Position numbers and translations under genes: made by a program. 17,379 bases of DNA, from the NCBI GenBank assembly GCA_002716165.1, contig PAZT01000007.1:25060-42438 (forward strand). The letters run 5' to 3'. Shown in pieces: positions 8,026-16,242 of this stretch (positions are counted from its first letter, which is position 1; each line of letters begins with the position of its first letter). The notes under the pieces were generated by a model. The model searched no databases. It was not told where the DNA came from and was given only the letters and a program-made list of their open reading frames with translations. The stretch is from Deltaproteobacteria bacterium. GTDB taxonomy: Bacteria > SAR324 > NAC60-12.

Positions 8026-8628
8026 TCAGTCAGAGGCAGGAATACCAGAGTGTTCAAAAATTTCACTCCAATCATTTGCCCGGCGGATTTTAGAGTGCTT
8101 GAAATCGGAATTAAATGGACGGGTCATTAACCATATTTCAGCACTAGGGAATGATTCCAGTACATTGAGGCAATTATCAGGATGATCATCAACAAAAATA
8201 ACTAAATCATCAGCCTGTAGTAATTCCTTAATAACTTCAGCCTTCGTTTTTGATATTTTGCCTTCGTAATTTATAAATCCGCCGCAATGCGCAGACTTAA
8301 ATTTAAATCCTGCATTTCGTAAATTCTTTACTCTTCTTTCTAGACAATCGGGTGGTATATTTGTGATGAAATGCACAGGATATGCCCCAAATTTGGTATT
8401 AAAATGCTCAGGGTCTACTATCGGTTTCAAACGTTCAAATTCACTACTTTTAATAAAATAGTCCCAACCTTCGACCACTTGTTCTTTTGTCAGCAAATCA
8501 GAAAACCAGAAATTTTCAGGTATATAATCATCACCTATGTCTAATTTAAAATACTCTTTTATTGTCTTTGTAAATCCTCGATCAAAGTCGAGCAATACTC
8601 CATCTACATCAAAAAAACAACAATACAT
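8026..8628 (-). CDS. HAD-superfamily phosphatase, 5'-nucleotidase-like
   Basis: A 200-residue cytoplasmic protein with all four HAD motifs: the nucleophile/acid motif DVDG (Asp7, Asp9), motif II HFITN (Thr89), the motif III Lys in KISKTKAE (Lys127 or Lys129), and motif IV VDDHPDN (Asp147, Asp148). The compact architecture and the helical insert after motif I resemble 5'(3')-deoxyribonucleotidases and related small HAD hydrolases that dephosphorylate nucleoside or sugar monophosphates. The substrate cannot be fixed from sequence. The start places the first catalytic Asp at residue 7, as is usual in the family, so the ATG at 8628 is convincing. Confidence 0.8.
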   Translation of the reverse strand: MYCCFFDVDGVLLDFDRGFTKTIKEYFKLDIGDDYIPENFWFSDLLTKEQVVEGWDYFIKSSEFERLKPIVDPEHFNTKFGAYPVHFITNIPPDCLERRVKNLRNAGFKFKSAHCGGFINYEGKISKTKAEVIKELLQADDLVIFVDDHPDNCLNVLESFPSAEIWLMTRPFNSDFKHSKIRRANDWSEIFEHSGIPASD

Positions 8629-9018
8629 GTAACTTTTAATATCTAAAAAACAATTTATATGGGATTGAAAAATGTTGCATTCTGAAATCTTGGGATTTAC
8701 TTACATACAACATTTTTTTAGAAGGAAGAGTCTTGTGGCGAATTAATATTAGTAAATAATAAGAAAGTATCTATTTATTGTGCTTTAATAACAATTTAGA
8801 CTAAATGAACAAAGACTTATTGTAAAGAAAATACTTATCCTTGAGAATAACAACAGTTTAGCAGATTAAATTTATATATGTCAGTATTATATTAGAATTT
8901 GATTTATTTGGAATCTGGACTCTAAATATTTGTCTTTATGAGATTTTAATATCTGGTAAAATTTATTCGTAAATCCAAACTTTAGATCTTAATAACCTTT
9001 GCTTACTGAAAAAAAATT
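8629..9018. other. Divergent intergenic region
   Basis: 390 AT-rich bases between the start of the HAD gene (minus) and the start of the M50 gene (plus), so it must carry both promoters. I find no convincing coding frame, tRNA or consensus sigma-70 promoter. The one visible structure is an inverted repeat at 8668-8717. Confidence 0.5.
8668..8717. repeat. 10-bp inverted repeat with 30-base spacer
   Basis: AAAAATGTTG at 8668-8677 is perfectly complementary to CAACATTTTT at 8708-8717, and a T-run continues to 8719. It lies 40 bases upstream of the HAD start. It might be an operator or part of a leader structure. Low GC makes a stable RNA hairpin doubtful. Confidence 0.35.
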
Positions 9019-9651
9019 ATGCTGCTTAATCTGCCTCCGCAAGTACTCATAATTCTGGCCTTTTGCCTCATATTCGCTCTAACTTTTCATGAGTTTGGCC
9101 ATGTTTATATAGCTCATCTATGTGGAGACGATACGGCAAAAGAAGCCGGCAGAATGTCACTCAATCCAATAGTGCACTTAGATCTTTTAGGAAGTATAAT
9201 GGTTCTTATAGCAGGGTTTGGATATGCCAGACCAGTGCCCGTTAATCCAAATAATTTCAGATTCCGTAATGCTGATTTTTATATTGCATCCGCTGGTCCT
9301 TTAATGAATTTATTGCTGGGCATTATTGCTTCATTTATATATGGAATTCTGGCACAACAAAGCATAATAATATTAGCGGGAGTCCCCCTACTATTTTTGC
9401 TAAAATTGTTTGTTATTATAAATTTTAATCTTTTTCTCTTCAATCTAATTCCTCTAGGACCTCTTGATGGAAATTCAGTATTCCCACAATTTTTACCATT
9501 AAATTTAAAAAAACGTTATCAGCGCTGGAATATTCGTTATGGAGCATATGTTCTAGCAGGCCTAGTTTTGCTAAGCATAATAATCCCAAACTTCAACGCC
9601 TTCAGCTGGATTTATAAAGTGAGTATGACCATGATTAACGGACTTATTTAA
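9019..9651 (+). CDS. Site-2-protease family membrane metallopeptidase (M50)
   Basis: A 210-residue integral membrane protein of the compact bacterial/archaeal M50B type, without a PDZ domain. It has zinc motif HEFGH (His24, Glu25, His28) in the first membrane helix, and the conserved GRMSLNPIVHLDLLGS block at 45-60. SAGPLMN follows at about 91-97, and NLIPLGPLDG at 142-151 supplies the third zinc ligand, Asp150. These are the complete catalytic features, so it should be active in intramembrane proteolysis; the substrate is unknown. It is followed 60 bases later by the glutamate-cysteine ligase gene on the same strand, and the two may be co-transcribed. The start is preceded only by an A-rich stretch. 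Confidence 0.9.
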   Translation: MLLNLPPQVLIILAFCLIFALTFHEFGHVYIAHLCGDDTAKEAGRMSLNPIVHLDLLGSIMVLIAGFGYARPVPVNPNNFRFRNADFYIASAGPLMNLLLGIIASFIYGILAQQSIIILAGVPLLFLLKLFVIINFNLFLFNLIPLGPLDGNSVFPQFLPLNLKKRYQRWNIRYGAYVLAGLVLLSIIIPNFNAFSWIYKVSMTMINGLI

Positions 9652-9711
9652 AAAAACATTCATGCCAGTATCAAATAAAAAAGACTACAAATATTGCCTT
9701 AACAATAGCTC

Positions 9712-11064
9712 ATGACACAAGATGATCTAAAATCAATTTTTCAAATTTATTGCCTAAAGGAATTTGGCTCTCCTGAAAAAAAGCTTTTCGGAATGGAATA
9801 TGAAAATTTTATCATGATTCCAAAAATGAAAGATAAGGTAAAGATATTCGAGCCACTTCATGTTGAAGGGTCTTCAGGGGTTTTCAGAATTTTAGAAAAT
9901 ATGGCTGATATTTCAAAAGAAAGTGATGACCCTTTGGAAAAAGTGTATGAAAAAGAAATGCTCTTGGCTCTTGAAAGCCCTGCGGGGACAAAAATTACAA
10001 TTGAACCTGGAGGGCAATTTGAACTCTCGGATGCGCCTAGAAGTTCACTTTTTGAGTCGAATGAATCATTGCAAAATTACCTCAGACTTCTTAAATATGC
10101 TATTGAAGAATTCAAAGGAGAACTCTTATTCCAAGGAGTTCAGCCATTGCATGGACTTGAAAAATTACCTTTTTTCAAAAAAGCGAGATATAAGATAATG
10201 TTTCCTCATATGTTAAAAACAGGCTCACTTGGACAGTGGATGATGAAAGCATCATCGGGAGTCCAAGTCAGCATTGATTACGCCTCAATAGAAGACATGC
10301 AGAGAAAATTTGTTTTTTTAAATCGACTTTCACCATTTTTAACAGCATTATTTGCTAACAGCCCTATGCTAAAAGGGAAACCTTGTGGATATCTTTCATA
10401 TCGTTCACATATTTGGAATAACACTGATTATTCCCGAACAGGACTTCAAACAGAATTTTTAAGTGACAAATTCAGGATTGAAGATTACATAAGCTGGGCA
10501 TTAAAAGCATCTCCATATGGACTAATGCGTGATAACGAAATTGTTGATACTACTGACTGGAATTTCATGCAACTATTGGATGGGGCACATCCTGATTTGA
10601 CTGTAACTTTGGAAGACTGGGAGGAACATTTGGGTATGCTTTTTCCAGACATTAGGATCAAAAACATACTTGAAATAAGGGTTGTGGACAGTTTGTCCCC
10701 CCAATATACGCTGGCAGTACCAGCACTTATAGGTGCTTTACTTTATAATGAAAATGCTTTTTCAACAGTTCAATCAGTACTGATGGATTTACCGGAAGAA
10801 GAATTTATAACATACAAACTAGCTGTTGCTAAAGATGCTTTGCAGGCAGAAGTAAATAGAACTAATTTTACCAGAATCGGAGTGACGTTGATGGAAACAG
10901 CACTCAACGAACTTGGTTCAGACGAAGAAAAATGGCTGCTTCCTTATTTTGACAATTACACAAAAGAAGGAATTACACCAGCGAATGAAACACTTGCAGA
11001 ATATAAGGATTGTGGAGAAGACCCAGAAAAATGGATTGAAAAAGTTTTATATATACCTGATTAG
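9712..11064 (+). CDS. gshA: Glutamate-cysteine ligase, plant/alphaproteobacterial type
   Basis: Cytoplasmic ATP-dependent enzyme joining L-glutamate to L-cysteine, the first step of glutathione synthesis. The 450-residue protein matches the GCS2 class typical of plants and alphaproteobacteria rather than the E. coli class. Visible motifs are GMEYE (27-31) near the N-terminus, TIEPGGQFELSDAP (95-109), the MMKASSGVQVSIDY strand (177-190), YRSHIWNNTDYSRTG (230-244), and the late LEIRVVDSLSP segment. Details differ from better-known members: NTDYSRTG replaces the usual DTDxxRTG-like text, and VVDSLSP replaces the usual ADGGP-like text. The identification of the family is still clear. No gshB is in the window. 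The stop codon overlaps the stop of the convergent fliM-like gene (shared bases 11061-11064). Confidence 0.88.
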   Translation: MTQDDLKSIFQIYCLKEFGSPEKKLFGMEYENFIMIPKMKDKVKIFEPLHVEGSSGVFRILENMADISKESDDPLEKVYEKEMLLALESPAGTKITIEPGGQFELSDAPRSSLFESNESLQNYLRLLKYAIEEFKGELLFQGVQPLHGLEKLPFFKKARYKIMFPHMLKTGSLGQWMMKASSGVQVSIDYASIEDMQRKFVFLNRLSPFLTALFANSPMLKGKPCGYLSYRSHIWNNTDYSRTGLQTEFLSDKFRIEDYISWALKASPYGLMRDNEIVDTTDWNFMQLLDGAHPDLTVTLEDWEEHLGMLFPDIRIKNILEIRVVDSLSPQYTLAVPALIGALLYNENAFSTVQSVLMDLPEEEFITYKLAVAKDALQAEVNRTNFTRIGVTLMETALNELGSDEEKWLLPYFDNYTKEGITPANETLAEYKDCGEDPEKWIEKVLYIPD

Positions 11065-12116
11065 TTTTCAGACCATGCAGCTTGTTTAAATTCACGATTT
11101 TGCTGAATAGAAGATGGTTTTTTATCATCTATACCCCTGATCACTCGTACAGAATAATTACCATCGGACTCCCCTGTTTTGCCTTTAAGCACCGGTAATC
11201 CATTAATACTTATAATAACAGTTCCATCTCTATTTTCCAAAGGCAGCACCTGCCCCTCTTCTAGTTCTCCCTTTACGTAACTCAAATCTGTACTACCCAG
11301 TTCCGCAACCACAGAATATTCGAAATTATCTAACAAATCATTAAAATGCTTTTTTACACTGGGGAAGTAATAATCCATTGATTCAGGCTCAATTAATTTC
11401 TTTTTCTCGATCGGAGTTTGCAGAGGGTCAATTCCAGTCAAGGGCAAACATATAGAAAAATTCGAATTAAATTCTCCCAAACTCAGCTTTATCCTAAAAA
11501 CAAGACAATATTCATAAGGCAACATAACTTTCGCCCTATAAGGATAGATTGTTACTCGATTAAGATCTAGCTTAAAGGGTGCGATATTAAGCCAACTTTT
11601 TTCAAAATCAGTAATCATAGGGCGCACCAAAGCCAGAAGACTTTTCTGGTGTTCCCTCATCAATTGCAAAAGAGACCGTCTATCCAATAAATTCTCATCG
11701 GCCGAATTGCTAACAGTATTAGTTATTTCCTTTTTAATTGTTTCATACAAACCACCTAATGATGTTCCCTCAGACTCACTTTCTTCCGAATCTTGAGCTA
11801 TTCCCTCAGAAAAGTTTTTTAAAACGTATACATTAAAAAAAGAATTATCTACTAGGAAAAGACCTTTGCTATGATTATGTGTTTCAAAAATGTAAATTGG
11901 CTGTTTAGATATAGAGCTAAAAAATTCCTCAAAACGATGCTGCTCAACATTTTTTACTGATACATCGAACATAACTCCAATTCTTTCATACAAGGTCTCC
12001 TGAATAAGAGAGGACCACCTTCGAACAACAACATCCATTAAGTGGAATCTTCCAGTTGAATAGTTAGTTTCAGCCAGTTCAAATGGTTTATATTTTATCT
12101 GTGTTTTGTGAAGCAT
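11061..12116 (-). CDS. fliM: Divergent flagellar motor switch protein FliM
   Basis: FliM forms the middle of the cytoplasmic C-ring and links FliG to FliN. Here residues 8-70 match the start of the FliM core (IKYKPFELAE... VVRRWSSLIQETL... VSVKNVEQHRFEEFF). NFSICLPLTGIDPL (about 209-222) fits the CheC-like middle domain. Residues ~256-326 form a C-terminal SpoA domain (SVVAELGSTDLSY ... INGLPVLKGKTG ... YSVRV). Two standard parts are absent. There is no N-terminal SQxEIDxLL CheY-binding peptide: the protein begins directly at the core. The GGxG segment of the middle domain is replaced by an acidic/Ser linker (SEGIAQDSEESESEG, 103-117). A type III secretion C-ring protein (SctQ) is the alternative, but the single SpoA domain and full core favour FliM. 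It follows the FliN gene by 12 bases. Confidence 0.78.
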   Translation of the reverse strand: MLHKTQIKYKPFELAETNYSTGRFHLMDVVVRRWSSLIQETLYERIGVMFDVSVKNVEQHRFEEFFSSISKQPIYIFETHNHSKGLFLVDNSFFNVYVLKNFSEGIAQDSEESESEGTSLGGLYETIKKEITNTVSNSADENLLDRRSLLQLMREHQKSLLALVRPMITDFEKSWLNIAPFKLDLNRVTIYPYRAKVMLPYEYCLVFRIKLSLGEFNSNFSICLPLTGIDPLQTPIEKKKLIEPESMDYYFPSVKKHFNDLLDNFEYSVVAELGSTDLSYVKGELEEGQVLPLENRDGTVIISINGLPVLKGKTGESDGNYSVRVIRGIDDKKPSSIQQNREFKQAAWSEN

Positions 12117-12128
12117 TCTTTACTAATA

Positions 12129-13361
12129 CTAGACAATTCCTACTATTCTAATTCCAAGTTTATCATTATTAATTTGAACAATTTCCCCACGTGCTATTGT
12201 TTTACCTTCAATCACTAGCTCTACAGGCTCTCCAGCAGCTTTATCTAGTTCAATGATGCTTCCATAAGTTATCTGTGTAATTTCCTCACCAGTAAGAGTA
12301 GTACGTGCTATTTCTACTACAGCTGTGTGATGTAAACTCAGCAACATTTTCGAACCTAAAGAAGCAGCAGGTTCTTCCGGTTTATCTTGTTCACTAGACA
12401 TTGCACTAGACACATTTTCTATTTCAGGATCTTCTTGATATTTAGATTCAGAAGTTAATAATTCCTCACTTACATTTTCCAATCCACCTGATGATCCTAG
12501 ACCTAACTCTTCTGATTCATCAGCCTCAGATTCATCTAAATCTTCTATTACATCAATTTCTGATTCTTTAGATGCTGAAGAGTCATTATCAGCTTCTTCA
12601 TTTTTGATGCTAATTGTTTCTTCTTCTAGAGTGTCATCCAGTTCTTCCATGCCAAGATCCAAATCCTCTGTTTCTACAGACTCACTTTGACTAATATCTT
12701 CCGCAACATCAGGATCATGCAGCATATCCATAACATCTGACGAACCTTCCTCCTCTTCTGTTTGCTCATCGTTCTTAGATGCTCCTGATTCAGATTCTTC
12801 TGGAGTTTCAGCATCTGTAACTGACTCCGATTCTGAAGATTTTATGGAATCCTCTGATATTTCTTCATTTTCCGAATCATTACTTTCAGCAACAATTTCA
12901 TCTTCGTTCTCTGATTCTGTTTCAGTTGATGAAAAGTTATCCTTATCCTCTTGAGAACTTTCTTCCTCTGAAGAAACTTCTTCCATGGAATTATCGAGGC
13001 TCTCTTCCTCACCTAATTCATCAAGTGCGCTTTCCAATTCTGACGAGCCATGAAGTTGACTTTCGGTTTCATCAAAAACCATATCTCCTTCTGCATTTGA
13101 TTTTTCATCTGCATTTTCCTCCTCCTGGTCATCTAATTTTATTTCATCAACAAGATCTCCTATCTCATCCATTCCTAACTTAAGATCATCGTCTTCCGAA
13201 TCTGATAAATCTTCTTCAAGTTTAGAATCTTCTGCAGTCAATTCTTTACTAATGAGACTATCATCAGAAAATAATGATATATCTTCAGACTCATTCAAAA
13301 TATCTGCAGGACTGTCTTCTTCAGAGAGATTTATATCAATTCCTTCAGACTCATTTGCCAT
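12129..13361 (-). CDS. fliN: FliN with ~330-residue acidic N-terminal extension
   Basis: Residues ~336-408 are an unmistakable FliN SpoA domain: VVEIARTTLT, YGSIIELDKAAGEPVELVI, GKTIARGEIVQIN and LGIRIVGIV. FliN forms the base of the flagellar C-ring and engages the export ATPase complex. Typical FliN proteins are about 100-150 residues; this one has 410. The first ~330 residues are almost entirely Glu, Asp and Ser with few aromatics, surely disordered and highly negative. Within it is an imperfect repeat, DLKLGMDEIGDLVDE (59-73) and DLDLGMEELDDTLEE (233-247), with a weaker third copy near 284-300 (EELGLGSSGGLENVSEE). There is no hydrophobic segment. It is transcribed before fliM, the reverse of the usual fliM-fliN order. 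A TATAAT-like box lies at 13400-13395 on the minus strand, without a clear -35. Confidence 0.85.
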   Translation of the reverse strand: MANESEGIDINLSEEDSPADILNESEDISLFSDDSLISKELTAEDSKLEEDLSDSEDDDLKLGMDEIGDLVDEIKLDDQEEENADEKSNAEGDMVFDETESQLHGSSELESALDELGEEESLDNSMEEVSSEEESSQEDKDNFSSTETESENEDEIVAESNDSENEEISEDSIKSSESESVTDAETPEESESGASKNDEQTEEEEGSSDVMDMLHDPDVAEDISQSESVETEDLDLGMEELDDTLEEETISIKNEEADNDSSASKESEIDVIEDLDESEADESEELGLGSSGGLENVSEELLTSESKYQEDPEIENVSSAMSSEQDKPEEPAASLGSKMLLSLHHTAVVEIARTTLTGEEITQITYGSIIELDKAAGEPVELVIEGKTIARGEIVQINNDKLGIRIVGIV

Positions 13362-13753
13362 GTTTTATAGATCGCAAGAATAAGTTTAACTGCAATTATA
13401 TGGATAAATTTTAAAGTATGAATTTAATGAATAAAAAATTGAAAAATAATAATCGCAAAATTTGGGAAAAAATCACCACAAAAAATGACATATCCGGCCT
13501 GATTTTAGCAAGTCTTTTCTGAAAAATTTATGTTTTTTTTATTTATTTTAGTTTGAAACAAAAATACTTACATTTTTTTCACAAATAAATTACAACATTT
13601 TTCAAAATGATCAAATCATTGTTTAATAAAAATTTTTGAAGAAAACTAGAATTTACAATCACATCTCCTTAAGTTATGATTAAGAATAATTAGAAAGTAT
13701 CAGAAAAAGCATTTTTTTAATAATGAATTAATTATTGGATAATTGCAGATTAT
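13362..13753. other. Divergent promoter region between fliN and the TPR gene
   Basis: 392 bases, extremely AT-rich with many A- and T-tracts and no credible coding frame. It must hold promoters for both the fliN-fliM unit (minus) and the TPR operon (plus). The only box I can point to is TATAAT on the minus strand at 13400-13395, about 34 bases before the fliN start, with no good -35 partner at 17 bases. I see no sigma-28 or sigma-54 consensus. The A-tracts suggest intrinsically curved DNA or nucleoid-protein binding (inference). Confidence 0.5.
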
Positions 13754-15553
13754 ATGAAAGCACTGAAAAAATTATTTGTTTCAGAAGAACCTAATAAGCA
13801 GATTTTTGAAATCCTTGAACGAGGTAAAAGTTTGCTTGAAAAAAATTTCTTCGACTGGGCCGCTGTAGAATTCAACAAAGCAATGGAAATTAACCCTGAG
13901 CTTGCTATAGAGACTGTCACCAAACTTTTCCAGGAAATTCAAGGTGGAGGTAATCCAGATGCAATTATAAGTTTGGGGATTAATATCCTACAAACAGACC
14001 CTGAGAATATTGAACTTGCTAATCTTATAGGGAACGCATACCGAAAAAAACATGACTGGAAACGTGCAGAAAATATGTATCAGCTCTGCTTAAAATACGA
14101 TTCAGGGAATAATTACGCTATCTATAATCTTGCTGCATCAATGGCCAGAGTAGAACTTCAGGACGGCATGGCTATTTCTGCAATAAAAGAGTTTGAAAAA
14201 TTGTCTGACTTCGTTCTGCCTGACGTAAAAGAAGAGATAGAAAATTTAATTGAAATGCAGCAGTATTTTGATAAAGAAAAAAGTGAAATAGAAGAAAAAG
14301 AAGATAATCATTTACCCAATAATCTTGACTCTAAAGCAGATACAGATAAATCAGAAGAAGCAAAAGAAGCAATAGAACAAAAAAAAGGAATAAGTAGTGT
14401 TGACGTTAAAGTAAAAGATAAAACGGAAGATAATAAACCAGAATCAAATATTATTGATCCAATAAAAACATTTAATTATATAATTTCCAGTTCTGAATTA
14501 GAAAGCACCGAAGAGGAGAAAGCCTTATTTACACTAGGTATATATTGCCTGCAGAATAATGAAGCAAACATAGCTCAACGTGCTTTTAAACGGTTGCTGA
14601 TGAGGGAAAAAGAAAATGTTGATTTAAGATGTTTCCTGGTCCTTGCAATTTCTCAGAACAATGAAATTGATAAAGCAATCAAAACATTCCAAGGAATCCT
14701 TGCTAAAAACCCAAATCATCGTTATAGCAATGTTAACTTGGGCATACTTCTGAAGCGGAAAGGATTAACTCAGAAATCACGCATACGTTTTTTCACAACA
14801 TTTAATCTGCTTGAAAGATCTAAGGGAAACTATGATGTAAATTTATGCATTAAGGAAGCTGATAAACTTTTTCAGGAAAATCATGAGAAAAAAGCCCTTG
14901 AAATTTATGAGCCCCTTATACCTGAAATATCATCTGAGAAATTACTGAGTAGAATTGCCAATTTATACTTAGCAAACAAAAATTGGGATGGTGCATTTGA
15001 TACATTCAGACGACTTATTCGTAAAAACCGACAAAACAGAGAGGCTAGAGAAGGGTTGAAATCAATATATAGAGCATATTTAGACGATACAGAAAATTAC
15101 CTGAAAAAAAATGACCCTAAAAATGCTGTAATTTCAATCGAAAAAGCACTGAAAATTGTACAAAGTAAAAAAATTATTCAAAAAGCAGTTAGCATTCACA
15201 GGCTATTGGAAAATGAAAATAAAGTATTTGAGTTAGAGCAACTTCTTAAAAAAATGGAGAGAGATGAAATACAAATAAAAATTTCTGAAAGGATAAAACT
15301 GGCTGAAGAAGAAAAATCAAAAAATAATTTTAAAGCAGCAATTCACCTATATCAAGAAGCGATAAAAATTCATCCACAAAACAGTACTTTGAAAAAACTT
15401 GTTGATCTTTGCTCCGAGATAAAACGTCCGGACTTGGCTGAAAAATTTACAAACTGGTTTAATAAATTTCAGCACTCTTTTGAGGAACAACAAAAAGCTC
15501 AGGCTCAGGAGGCATTCAAGAAAAAAGAACAAACTCAAAAAGAGTTAAAATAA
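13754..15553 (+). CDS. Cytoplasmic TPR-repeat protein
   Basis: A 599-residue protein without signal peptide or membrane segment. TPR-like helix pairs fill residues ~15-170 (for example DWAAVEFNKAMEINPE, DWKRAENMYQLCLKYDS). A highly charged Glu/Lys/Asp linker follows at ~172-235. A second TPR block covers ~245-570 (KALFTLGIYCLQNN, KAIKTFQGILAKNPNH, KKALEIYEPL, WDGAFDTFRRLIRKN, KAAIHLYQEAIKIHPQ). The tail is a charged Gln/Lys/Glu helix. TPRs are protein-binding scaffolds, and nothing indicates an enzymatic role. It is the first gene of a tight plus-strand unit: the next gene's ATG lies 11 bases after its stop. It diverges from fliN, but a functional link to the C-ring is inference. I do not recognise a named family. 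Confidence 0.85.
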   Translation: MKALKKLFVSEEPNKQIFEILERGKSLLEKNFFDWAAVEFNKAMEINPELAIETVTKLFQEIQGGGNPDAIISLGINILQTDPENIELANLIGNAYRKKHDWKRAENMYQLCLKYDSGNNYAIYNLAASMARVELQDGMAISAIKEFEKLSDFVLPDVKEEIENLIEMQQYFDKEKSEIEEKEDNHLPNNLDSKADTDKSEEAKEAIEQKKGISSVDVKVKDKTEDNKPESNIIDPIKTFNYIISSSELESTEEEKALFTLGIYCLQNNEANIAQRAFKRLLMREKENVDLRCFLVLAISQNNEIDKAIKTFQGILAKNPNHRYSNVNLGILLKRKGLTQKSRIRFFTTFNLLERSKGNYDVNLCIKEADKLFQENHEKKALEIYEPLIPEISSEKLLSRIANLYLANKNWDGAFDTFRRLIRKNRQNREAREGLKSIYRAYLDDTENYLKKNDPKNAVISIEKALKIVQSKKIIQKAVSIHRLLENENKVFELEQLLKKMERDEIQIKISERIKLAEEEKSKNNFKAAIHLYQEAIKIHPQNSTLKKLVDLCSEIKRPDLAEKFTNWFNKFQHSFEEQQKAQAQEAFKKKEQTQKELK

Positions 15554-15564
15554 GATAAGAATTG

Positions 15565-16221
15565 ATGAGAAAAAAACAGACGTTTTCAAGTAACTTACAA
15601 AATTATTTAAATCTCGATTCTTTAGTTGATATTGTTTCAAACAATGTGGGAATTTTAGTGATTTTGGCAGTATTTATGGCAGTTTTTTCATTAATTGATA
15701 AAAGTGAGAAGGTATTGTCTGAAGAACAGTCATATAAAAAAACAGAAAAACTAAAAATTCCATGGTCTCATGCAACTCAAAAAAATAGCCTCTTGATATT
15801 GCTAAATGATGACCGGTTATTATACCTTGACCGTGCTTTAGTATATAAGCGACTAAAAAATTATCTTTCTGACAATGAGCCCTTGCCAAAAGAATTAAAT
15901 TTTGATGATTATTCAATTAAACTTACAACTGGAGGAAGACATTCACATTGTATTGAATTTTTGCCTTCGCCCTCAGCAGGACAGTGGTGGCATAATTTCT
16001 CTCGTCACGGAGGTATAATGCAGACATTGATGAAAAAATATCCTCCCGAACAAAACTACTTTTTTTTCTGGGTTAATACTGACAGTTTTGATTTATTTAG
16101 GGAAATAAGAAAAAATTTGTGGAAGCAGAATTTTGAAGTTGGCTGGAAGCCTATCCGAAAGGAGTCAGCTATAAGTTACTGCAGTGGTGATTCTCAGAGT
16201 GGAAAAATTAATCCACAATAG
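15565..16221 (+). CDS. Single-pass membrane protein with extracytoplasmic domain
   Basis: A short cytoplasmic N-terminus (MRKKQTFSSN) is followed by one hydrophobic segment at about residues 20-44 (VDIVSNNVGILVILAVFMAV), then a ~170-residue soluble domain. The pattern of an Asp (Asp22) just inside the membrane segment, a short N-terminus and a periplasmic domain is reminiscent of ExbD/TolR/MotB-like ion-channel subunits. The resemblance is topological, and no ExbD sequence motif beyond this is evident. The soluble part is rich in aromatics (QWWHNFSRHGG, QNYFFFWVNTDSFDLF). I prefer the ATG at 15565 over the TTG at 15562. It lies 11 bases after the TPR gene and 21 bases before the RelA/SpoT gene, so all three are probably one operon. 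No named family recognised. Confidence 0.8.
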   Translation: MRKKQTFSSNLQNYLNLDSLVDIVSNNVGILVILAVFMAVFSLIDKSEKVLSEEQSYKKTEKLKIPWSHATQKNSLLILLNDDRLLYLDRALVYKRLKNYLSDNEPLPKELNFDDYSIKLTTGGRHSHCIEFLPSPSAGQWWHNFSRHGGIMQTLMKKYPPEQNYFFFWVNTDSFDLFREIRKNLWKQNFEVGWKPIRKESAISYCSGDSQSGKINPQ

Positions 16222-16242
16222 CATTTTTTATCCAAAAGGAAT

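Noticed and set aside
9923..10198. Out-of-frame 91-codon frame inside gshA
   Set aside because: The main frame carries clear glutamate-cysteine ligase motifs through the same bases.
12926..13183. Plus-strand frame opposite the FliN extension
   Set aside because: It is the antisense shadow of acidic Glu/Ser codons, which read as Phe/Leu/Pro-rich on the other strand.
12129..13361. Acidic repetitive region as a surface adhesin or calcium-binding repeat
   Set aside because: There is no signal peptide or regular calcium-binding repeat, and the C-terminal domain is clearly FliN, which is cytoplasmic.
13362..13753. A/T-tract region as a replication origin
   Set aside because: AT-rich, but I see no DnaA-box cluster or origin-associated genes (dnaA, dnaN, parAB).
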